Shown: one piece after another, positions 1-6,032 of the stretch | Position numbering within the stretch: position 1 is the stretch's first letter | How the letters are laid out: each line of letters opens with the position of its first letter | DNA from: CAKOSP01 sp964370545 | GTDB lineage: Bacteria; Bacillota_I; Bacilli_A; RF39; UBA660 | Direction: 5' to 3' | Assembly: GCA_964370545.1 (NCBI GenBank) | Contig: CAYJJQ010000019.1 | Span: 1-18,531, forward strand | DNA length: 18,531 nucleotides | The notes under the pieces: model-generated | What the model was told of the DNA's origin: nothing | Database searches by the model: none | The model's input: only the letters and a program-made list of their open reading frames with translations | Translations under genes and position numbers: made by a program

Positions 1-2
1 AA

Positions 3-302
3 TTTATAGTAAGTATAGATAATAGAAATATTAGAGTTGGAGATTTAAATAATTTGGAAACCTATTTAAAAACAGAGTTTTGTTTAGAAAATTATGATTT
101 AAAAATTACCTATTATGATTCGTCTACTAATTTTGGTATACAACTAGCAGATTTAACTGTGAATACATTCTATAATTCATATAAAAATAAGAAAATAGTA
201 GAAAAAGTACTAAAAGAATTAAAAGAAAAAAATTTTAGAGTAAGTTTATTCCCTGGACATAAAATTAGTGGTAGAAAAGAAAAAATTGAGTATAATAATT
301 AG
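3..302 (+). CDS. DUF3800 family protein, C-terminal part (5' end outside window)
   Basis: The reading frame is open from the first bases of the window, so this is the last ~99 residues of a longer protein; the TTG at 54 is not a credible start because the homologous frame continues upstream of it (a VSIDNR-type strand precedes it). The segment carries the hallmarks of the DUF3800 C-terminal half: an acidic strand (SIDNRN), then YYDSSTNFGIQLADL, where the Asp-Ser and Gln-Leu-Ala-Asp residues resemble the conserved acidic positions of this RNase H-like family. The biochemical role of DUF3800 is not established; a nuclease-like activity is inferred from the fold. It stops with TAG at 300-302, followed at once by a second stop TGA. 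The structured RNA at 302-414 begins in the stop codon, so both are probably on one transcript. Family assignment is good; function is unknown. Confidence 0.75.
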   Translation, partial: FIVSIDNRNIRVGDLNNLETYLKTEFCLENYDLKITYYDSSTNFGIQLADLTVNTFYNSYKNKKIVEKVLKELKEKNFRVSLFPGHKISGRKEKIEYNN

Positions 303-414
303 TGAGAATGTTTGACAAGACTAAAATCTTGTGCTAGAATATTCTTACAAGACCTAGGTGTGGTAGCTAAAAGCTAAACGTATAGTAAGTACGTTGCCCC
401 CTAGGCATTTTTTT
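302..414 (+). ncRNA. Structured RNA downstream of the DUF3800 gene (DUF3800-type RNA motif candidate)
   Basis: Two folded domains can be drawn by hand. Domain 1: 302-312 pairs with 338-348 (11 bp, two G-U) and encloses a hairpin 315-320/327-332 with loop CTAAAA. Domain 2: CCTAGG 353-358 pairs with CCTAGG 400-405 (plus 362-363 with 397-398), closing a three-way junction that holds hairpin TAGCT/AGCTA (364-368/372-376, loop AAA) and hairpin AACGTA/TACGTT (377-382/390-395, loop TAGTAAG). A run of seven T follows at 408-414, so the last stem may also end transcription. The density of perfect helices in such AT-rich DNA argues for a real RNA rather than a simple terminator. From memory, a set of conserved RNA motifs named after DUF3800 has been reported next to such genes; membership of this RNA in one of those classes is inference. 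Confidence 0.7.
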
Positions 415-468
415 GTTTAAAAAATTGGAACTAATTATAAATATAAAATTAATGGAAATAAAAACGTG

Positions 469-942
469 TCATTTAGTACAGATGAGCTGGGCAAGTAGTT
501 TAGTTGTTTCTTCAGATAAATCAGTAAGTACTAATTCTATTGCATCCATATTATCTCTTAAATTCTCTTTTCTAAGTCCTTTAAAACATTTATACTGACT
601 AGCATTCATTCCAGACCATTCTTTATAAATTTCATCAGTTAAAATAGAAAACTCTATGCCTTCTTTTATACCTCCTTCTTTCCATACATCTGTTAAACGA
701 TATTTCCCATCTTTAGATTTTAATTTGAACTGTCGACAAATTGTCGACAGTTCAATTTTTTCTTCAGTGCTAGCACGTTTTTTTATTTTATACCAATAAT
801 CTCGTGGATTATCACTTTCGCTTAATACTCCAACCACATCTACAATACTTACATAATATTTTTCATCTTCTTTACTTCGTACACTTCTTATATCGTTATT
901 ATTAAATATTTTGTTTATAACTATTAAATTTTCGACAATCAT
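469..942 (-). pseudogene. Bro-N / DinD-like phage antirepressor remnant
   Basis: 157 residues starting at ATG (942-940) with a GAAGG ribosome site just upstream on the minus strand. The N-terminus (residues ~5-55) is a Bro-N domain (FNNNDIRSVRSKEDEKYYVS, then VDVVGVLSESDNPRDYWYKI), followed by the typical ELSTICRQFKLKSKDGK segment. Full-length DinD/Bro relatives have, after the DGK..LTD motif, about 60-70 more residues (the IPSPKAEPFK region) before a second ELTDEW segment. Here LTDV runs straight into WKEGGIKEGIEFSILTDEI, as if the middle had been lost between the two LTD motifs. The protein also ends in TGA inside the helix that usually continues to the KxxGxxEN/VAKEGG region. Such genes are phage or mobile-element accessories. 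I infer a decaying gene; a functional short DNA-binding domain is the alternative. It converges on the structured RNA at 302-414. Confidence 0.7.
725..755. repeat. 31-bp near-perfect palindrome inside the Bro-N gene
   Basis: Arms of 15 bp, TTGAACTGTCGACAA (725-739) and TTGTCGACAGTTCAA (741-755), face each other around one base (A740). Each arm holds GTCGAC. It encodes the ELSTICRQF segment on the minus strand, so it is partly fixed by coding, but the perfect arm symmetry and raised G+C stand out. Confidence 0.8.
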
Positions 943-1078
943 ATTATTTTTTTCCTTCTTACTATTATTTTACCCCTAAAATATTAATTTCCTTTTTAAT
1001 AAAAATTTATTTAGATTATTATGAATAAAAATATAATTATTGCTTCATAATCTACATAGAATGTAAGTAGGAGAATAT

Positions 1079-3046
1079 ATGCAAGATAATTTTGAAGTCA
1101 AATTACAATTAATACTAAAAAAAATGGAAGATGAAAGACATAATCTTCATCATCCATTTGTAGGTACAGAGCATTTAGTTTTATCTTTACTTAAAAATGA
1201 TGATGAAATAAAAGAAATATTTTTAAAATATAATATTACATATGACTCTTTTAAAACTAAACTAATAAGTTTAGTTGGACCAGTAAGTAAAAATGTGGAG
1301 TATAATTTATATACTCCACTTTTAAAAAGAGTCATTAATAATGCTTTATTAGAAGTAAATGATGCCAAGCTTGTTAATAGTAAAATGTTAATAAATAGTC
1401 TTTTAGAAGAAGGTGAAGGTATTGCTATTAGAATATTTATTACTCTTAATATAGATTTGGATTTACTTTATGATGATGTAAATGATAAAGTTAAACATAA
1501 AGAAATAGATTTTGGAAAAAATTTGAATAACAGTATAAATATGAATGAAGTAGTAGTAGGTAGAGATAAAGAAATTAAATTTATAATAGAAACATTACTA
1601 AGAAAGAAAAAGAATAATCCCATATTAATAGGGGATGCTGGAGTAGGTAAAACTGCTATAGTAGAAGAATTAGCTAGATTAATAAATAAAGGGTTAGTTC
1701 CTAGTAAACTAAAAAACAGTCAGATAATATCCTTAGAAATGGCATCAGTAGTAGCGGGTACTAAGTATAGAGGAGAATTTGAAGAAAAACTTACTAAAAT
1801 AATAGAAGATATAAAAGAAAATAAAAATATAATATTATTTATAGATGAAGTTCACACTGTAGTATCAGCAGGTGGAGCAGAAGGTGCTATTAGTGCTGGA
1901 GATATACTTAAACCATATCTTGCTAGAGATAATTTAAAGATCATTGGAGCAACTACAACAGAAGAATATGATAAATATATAGCAAATGATAAAGCTCTTG
2001 CTAGAAGGTTTGAAAAAGTACTTATAAAAGAGCCATCTAAAGAAGAAACTATTTATATATTATCTAAAATAAAAAAAGAATATGAAAAATATCATAATGT
2101 TAAAATAGATAATGAAATAATAAACAAAATAGTAGAATATTCTTCTAAATATATTATTAATAAAAAGAATCCTGATAAATCAATAGATTTGTTAGATTCA
2201 GTATGTACTATGGTGCATGTTAAAACAGATAATAATAAACTATTAGAAAAATATAATACTAAATTACTTAATATAAAAAAAGAAAAAGAAAAATATGTAT
2301 ATAATAATAATTTTAAAAAAGCTGTAGAACTTAAAAGTAAAGAAACTAGCTATGAAAATAAAATAAAAGAAATAAATAAACAAAAAGAAATTAAAATAAC
2401 TGAAAAAGATATATTAGAAGTATTAGAATATAAATCAAATGTACCAGTCCTTCTTAATAAAAAGAAACTAATAAATAAGATAAAAACAAACTTAGAAGAA
2501 ATTAAATTAGATATATGTATTATAAATCAAATTACAGATATATTTACTAGTGATTATTTAAATAATAATATACTATCACTTTATTTAAAAGGACCTACTA
2601 AAAGAGGTAAAACAGATACTATCAGTGCTATAATAAATGCATTTAATAATAATATAAATATTATTAAACTAGATGGTAGCTCTTATAGCACTGATATATC
2701 TGTATCTAAATTGCTAGGGACATCTGCTGGTTATGTAGGATATAATGATAGTTTTATATTTTCTAAATTAAAGCATAATCCTTATGCTTTAATAGTTATA
2801 GAAAACTATCATTATTTATCACCAGTAATTAAAAATATATTTAATCAAATACTAGAAGATAATTATATAACTGATAATAAAGGGGATATAATAGATTTTA
2901 AAAACTGTATTATTATAGCTACTGAAACAATAAAAGAATCTAATAAAGTAGGTTTTATAAATCAAAATAATTTGTTAAATTTAAACAATAATAACAAATT
3001 TAAAAATATTATATTATTTAATAGTAAAAATAAAGTTAACATTTAA
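1079..3046 (+). CDS. ClpC-like AAA+ unfoldase with degenerate, truncated second ATPase module
   Basis: 655 residues, ATG preceded by AGGAG (1069-1073). Order of parts: Clp-N repeat domain (~1-140; HPFVGTEHLVLSLL), AAA+ D1 with Walker A GDAGVGKT (185-192), Walker B IDE (255-257) and ALARRFEKV arginine-finger region, then a UVR-like middle segment around 400-430 (NNNFKKAVELKSKE) as in ClpC, then D2. D2 keeps a Walker A GPTKRGKT (505-512), but the Walker B core reads VIEN (E575-N576) in place of Asp-Glu. The end (KFKNIILFNSKNK) matches the NRIDEIIVF strand without its arginine and stops there, so the D2 small subdomain and sensor 2 are absent; ClpC proteins are usually ~810 residues. A VGF tripeptide (624-626) sits where ClpC has its ClpP-docking loop. 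D1 should hydrolyse ATP; D2 probably does not. No CIRCE or CtsR operator is seen upstream. No frameshift that would restore the tail is visible after the stop. Confidence 0.88.
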   Translation: MQDNFEVKLQLILKKMEDERHNLHHPFVGTEHLVLSLLKNDDEIKEIFLKYNITYDSFKTKLISLVGPVSKNVEYNLYTPLLKRVINNALLEVNDAKLVNSKMLINSLLEEGEGIAIRIFITLNIDLDLLYDDVNDKVKHKEIDFGKNLNNSINMNEVVVGRDKEIKFIIETLLRKKKNNPILIGDAGVGKTAIVEELARLINKGLVPSKLKNSQIISLEMASVVAGTKYRGEFEEKLTKIIEDIKENKNIILFIDEVHTVVSAGGAEGAISAGDILKPYLARDNLKIIGATTTEEYDKYIANDKALARRFEKVLIKEPSKEETIYILSKIKKEYEKYHNVKIDNEIINKIVEYSSKYIINKKNPDKSIDLLDSVCTMVHVKTDNNKLLEKYNTKLLNIKKEKEKYVYNNNFKKAVELKSKETSYENKIKEINKQKEIKITEKDILEVLEYKSNVPVLLNKKKLINKIKTNLEEIKLDICIINQITDIFTSDYLNNNILSLYLKGPTKRGKTDTISAIINAFNNNINIIKLDGSSYSTDISVSKLLGTSAGYVGYNDSFIFSKLKHNPYALIVIENYHYLSPVIKNIFNQILEDNYITDNKGDIIDFKNCIIIATETIKESNKVGFINQNNLLNLNNNNKFKNIILFNSKNKVNI

Positions 3047-3055
3047 CTTTATTTT
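3032..3055 (+). terminator. Terminator after clpC-like gene
   Basis: An 8-bp hairpin AAAGTTAA/TTAACTTT (3032-3039/3043-3050, loop CAT) overlaps the stop codon and is followed by a loose T-rich tail. The tail is imperfect, so termination may be partial. Confidence 0.5.
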
Positions 3056-3113
3056 CTTTATATTATTGCAAAATATATTTAAATTTGTTAATATTAATAC
3101 ATAAGGTATAAAT

Positions 3114-5444
3114 ATGATAAAAGGTATATCTAAAAAAAGATTAATAATATTATTAGCAATATTAGTAATGATACTATTACTAGTAATTTTTTTAGTGTCA
3201 AGAGCATTTATAGCACCAGAAATAGATAAGCCAGCAATAACAAATGTAAATATATCATCATGCGCCTACTTTAACTTAGAAAATGAAGAAAATCCAATTA
3301 GTCTAGCAGAATCATTTCCAATGAGTGATAATCAAGGATTAAGAACAACACCGTATACATTTACACTTACAAATACATGTGAAGCTGAAGCATCGTTTAA
3401 TTTATATTTAGTAGTGAATTCTGATTCACAAATAACAACAGATAAAATAAAAGTAGATTTAAGTACATTTACATCAAATGTAAATAGTCCGATAAATGGA
3501 CTTGGAACAGCAACGCTAGATGCAGCAACAGAAAGTGAGTATGAGCTAAAAACAGGCAATACAGTAAAAGAAGTATATTTACTACAAAGTGCAACATTAC
3601 TTAAAGATTTACCGGTAGAATTTGATTTTAGAATGTGGATATCAGAAATAGCAGGAAATGAAGTGGCAAATCAAACATTTAATGCTAGTATATTAGTAGC
3701 AGATGGAACAAGTGGAACAATACTATATCCATCTTTAGGAAATCTTTGCGAAGGAATAGAAGCAGGAAGCTGTTTTGAAGATTACCAGATAGCAGATAAT
3801 GAGCTAATAGCCCATACTTCATCAGTAGAAAACTCATCAGGAGATAATGAACTAAGATATTCTGGGGCTAACCCTAATAACTATGTAACATTTAATGATG
3901 AAATGTGGAGAATAATAGGTATCTTTGATGGTAAATTAAAACTAATAAAAGAAACATCAATAGGAACATATGAGTTTGATCCAGAGGACGAAGAGAATCT
4001 ATACGGAGATAACTCATGGGCCGATGACGGTGGCGGAGCAGAATTTAATCAACTCCTTAATAACTATTACTTTAATAGTACAACAGCGCCAAATCTCTTA
4101 GCAGATTGTGGGGGCTCTAGTAGAGGTTCATGTGACTTCACATCAACGGGATTAGACGCAACTGCAAGAGCAATGGTAGAAACATCAACGTGGTACTTGG
4201 GAGGTTATAATACTTCAGAGCAAACAGCAAATGCAATATATACAGCAGAAAGAGGAAATTCAACATCATCAGGAACACATATAACAACAGAGGCAAATAT
4301 AGGATTAATGTATATAAGTGATTATGGATATGCAGCCTCAAGTAATGCATGGACAACAAACTTAAATAGTTATAATACAAACTCAATACCAGCAAGTAAC
4401 TGGATGTATAGCGGAGTAACAGAGCGGACAATATCGCCTCGTTTGTCCAACTCTTACAGCGTGTGGTCTGTAGACTACAACGGTATTGCGAGCAACTACA
4501 TTGCCAACTTTGGGTTTGCGGTCCGCCCAACCTTATACCTGAAATCTTCTGTTGAAATAGCAGGTGGTACGGGCACTGAAAGTGATCCATTTACTTTATA
4601 TTATCCTACAGCAGCTAATTATTTAGTGAAAAATCATGACGCAGGTGAGGGATTATATCAGCATACAGCAGATCTAGCTAATGGAGCAGGAGATAATAAT
4701 TATAGATACTCAGGACCGGATTCACTAGTAAAAAACTACGTAACATATAATGATGAAATGTGGAGAATAATAGGTGTCTTTGATGGGAATGTAAAACTAA
4801 TAAAAGAAACATCAATAGGAATATATGAATTCGATCCAGGAAACGATAACTCATGGGCCGATGATGGTGGAGGAGCAGAGTTAAATCAGCTTTTAAATAG
4901 CTACTATTATAATAGTACAGTAGCGCCAAATCTGTTAGCAGATTGTGGTGGCTCTGAAAGAGGAAGTTGTGATTTTACAACAACAGGACTAGATGCAACA
5001 TCAAGAACAATGGTAGAAACATCAACATGGTACTTAGGAGCACCTGATTCAAGTTTTCAAACAGCAAATGCATTTTATAACGAAGAAAGAGGAAATTCAA
5101 CATCACCAGGAACTCATATAACAACCCAGGCAAATATAGGATTAATGTATCTAAGTGATTATGGATATGCAGCCACAAGTAATGCATGGACAACAGACTT
5201 ATATGATTATGACACAAACTCAATATCAGCAAGTAACTGGATGTATAGTGGAGTAATAGAGTGGGCAATATCGCCTTATTTGCCTGTCTCTTCCCAAGTG
5301 TGGCTTGTAAACGACAGCGGTTTTGTGAACGGCTACCTCTCTAGCGATGGACTTGCGTGGCGCCCTGTCTTACATCTGAAATCTAATACGAAGATTGTAG
5401 GAGGAACGGGAACTGAAAGTGATCCGTTCCAGTTAGGACTATAA
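3114..5444 (+). CDS. Membrane-anchored surface protein with two ~270-residue repeats and hypervariable C-terminal cassettes
   Basis: 776 residues; AAGG 8 nt before ATG. A basic N-terminus and one hydrophobic helix (~9-30) with no clear signal cleavage site suggest membrane anchoring with the rest outside. Residues ~40-215 form a domain resembling the TasA/camelysin-like ectodomains common in such genomes (PYTFTLTNTC). Then come two homologous units, ~230-494 and ~502-776. Each runs from a YSG...NYVT(F/Y)NDEMWRIIG motif, through a paired-Cys segment (LLADCGG...RGSCDF) and NIGLMY(I/L)SDYGYA, to a C-terminal block ending (V/W)RPxLxLKS and GTGTESDPF. The ending resembles C-type-lectin/FGE-like variable proteins (inference). 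Codon use differs from neighbours: A-ending ACA/GCA/TCA dominate, except in the two cassettes at 4419-4547 and 5256-5384, which are richer in G+C and in NNC codons. Role is probably ligand binding or adhesion; the exact family is not recognised. Confidence 0.8.
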   Translation: MIKGISKKRLIILLAILVMILLLVIFLVSRAFIAPEIDKPAITNVNISSCAYFNLENEENPISLAESFPMSDNQGLRTTPYTFTLTNTCEAEASFNLYLVVNSDSQITTDKIKVDLSTFTSNVNSPINGLGTATLDAATESEYELKTGNTVKEVYLLQSATLLKDLPVEFDFRMWISEIAGNEVANQTFNASILVADGTSGTILYPSLGNLCEGIEAGSCFEDYQIADNELIAHTSSVENSSGDNELRYSGANPNNYVTFNDEMWRIIGIFDGKLKLIKETSIGTYEFDPEDEENLYGDNSWADDGGGAEFNQLLNNYYFNSTTAPNLLADCGGSSRGSCDFTSTGLDATARAMVETSTWYLGGYNTSEQTANAIYTAERGNSTSSGTHITTEANIGLMYISDYGYAASSNAWTTNLNSYNTNSIPASNWMYSGVTERTISPRLSNSYSVWSVDYNGIASNYIANFGFAVRPTLYLKSSVEIAGGTGTESDPFTLYYPTAANYLVKNHDAGEGLYQHTADLANGAGDNNYRYSGPDSLVKNYVTYNDEMWRIIGVFDGNVKLIKETSIGIYEFDPGNDNSWADDGGGAELNQLLNSYYYNSTVAPNLLADCGGSERGSCDFTTTGLDATSRTMVETSTWYLGAPDSSFQTANAFYNEERGNSTSPGTHITTQANIGLMYLSDYGYAATSNAWTTDLYDYDTNSISASNWMYSGVIEWAISPYLPVSSQVWLVNDSGFVNGYLSSDGLAWRPVLHLKSNTKIVGGTGTESDPFQLGL
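3801..4595 (+). repeat. Internal repeat unit 1 of the surface protein
   Basis: Encodes residues ~230-494. It aligns nearly end to end with unit 2, except for an extra acidic insert (EDEENLYG region) around 3984-4010 and the divergent cassette at its end. Confidence 0.8.
4419..4547 (+). other. Hypervariable cassette 1 (DGR-like variable region candidate)
   Basis: Codons 436-478 of the surface protein. Visibly richer in G+C and in NNC codons (AAC, TAC, AGC, GAC, GCC) than the AT-rich flanks. It starts just after the conserved SNWMYSGV and ends at the conserved LKS. Same length as cassette 2, without indels. Confidence 0.6.
4617..5438 (+). repeat. Internal repeat unit 2 of the surface protein
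   Basis: Encodes residues ~502-774 with the same motif order as unit 1. Conservation is visible at the DNA level (for example TGGAGAATAATAGGT in both), suggesting a recent tandem duplication or ongoing recombination. Confidence 0.8.
5256..5384 (+). other. Hypervariable cassette 2 (DGR-like variable region candidate)
   Basis: Codons 715-757, the counterpart of cassette 1. By hand alignment 26 of 43 codons differ between cassettes and only two differences are silent. Nine differing pairs keep a third-position C while changing the first or second base (such as AAC/GTC, TAC/GAC, AAC/GGC). Confidence 0.6.
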
Positions 5445-5475
5445 AACTAAAAGGAAGACTGACCTTGAGAGTGTA

Positions 5476-5507
5476 GTCACGCTGCCAGGCGAATGTCTGG
5501 CCGTGAC
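5476..5507 (+). other. G+C-rich hairpin downstream of the surface protein gene
   Basis: GTCACG (5476-5481) pairs with CGTGAC (5502-5507). Above a 2-nt bulge, GCCAGGC (5484-5490) pairs with GTCTGGC (5495-5501, one G-U), leaving a 4-nt loop GAAT. Only a weak T-rich tail (5511-5517) follows. It may be a terminator, or a DNA hairpin of the sort found after variable regions of diversity-generating retroelements. Confidence 0.6.
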
Positions 5508-5537
5508 CGATTTTATTAACAATAAAAAGGAGGATAT

Positions 5538-5957
5538 ATGAAAAAAAGTAAATCTAAAAAACAAATGATTAGTAAAAGTGGTAAGTATGTAATATCATTT
5601 ATTATAATTATATTTGCTATTACAACATTTTTAACTTGGTTTGGAGGTAGTAGCCTATTCTTAGAATACAAAGGATATAAAATACTAGAAAATCCAGTAG
5701 CTATACTAGCAATACTAATGATATTATGGGGTACTTGGTATAAGTTTAGAATAGCTATTAATAAAAAATTAATTGTAACTGGTTTTTTACTTCTTTTAGG
5801 AGTAGAACTATGGTATTTCTTTACTTGGCATTTAGTTGGTTACTATGAAGAGTTTAGTTTATTTGCATCTGTTGATTTTGCTAATCCAGAATTTTATATA
5901 GGCTTCTTAGTAACTATTGGTGGTCTTATAGCAAGTTTAATATATACGAAAGAATAG
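5538..5957 (+). CDS. Small integral membrane protein, unknown function
   Basis: 139 residues, ATG with AGGAGG spaced 5 nt upstream. A lysine-rich N-terminus (MKKSKSKKQ) is followed by about four hydrophobic helices near residues 17-35, 53-67, 78-98 and 119-136, with aromatic-rich connectors (LTWFGG, ELWYFFTWH). No catalytic or transport motif is recognised. Gene end and terminator overlap, and the preceding surface protein gene is 93 nt upstream across a strong hairpin, so co-transcription is uncertain. It could be an accessory of the surface protein or an independent membrane protein. Confidence 0.75.
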   Translation: MKKSKSKKQMISKSGKYVISFIIIIFAITTFLTWFGGSSLFLEYKGYKILENPVAILAILMILWGTWYKFRIAINKKLIVTGFLLLLGVELWYFFTWHLVGYYEEFSLFASVDFANPEFYIGFLVTIGGLIASLIYTKE

Positions 5958-5982
5958 TGTAATATAAATTACACTTTTTTTT
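5956..5982 (+). terminator. Intrinsic terminator after small membrane protein gene
   Basis: Perfect 8-bp stem AGTGTAAT/ATTACACT (5956-5963/5968-5975), loop ATAA, with an eight-T tail. It overlaps the stop codon. Confidence 0.9.
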
Positions 5983-6032
5983 ATGGTATAAAGTAATTAT
6001 TTATTCATATAGTTATATAGGAGGATAAAACT

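Noticed and set aside
54..302. TTG at 54 as start of a complete 82-residue gene
   Set aside because: The frame stays open to the window edge and the upstream residues fit the DUF3800 pattern, so the gene is cut, not short.
302..414. tracrRNA or CRISPR-associated RNA
   Set aside because: No repeat-spacer array and no cas gene in the window, and the repeat-antirepeat partner needed for a tracrRNA is absent.
413..598. Plus-strand open frame opposite the Bro-N gene
   Set aside because: It is antisense to a recognisable domain and has no ribosome binding site.
4138..5268. Minus-strand open frames rich in Leu and Tyr opposite the surface protein
   Set aside because: They mirror the A-ending codons of the plus-strand gene, lack ribosome sites and show no domain.
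5445..5537. Riboswitch before the small membrane protein
   Set aside because: Only one hairpin is visible, with no recognisable aptamer core or alternative terminator.
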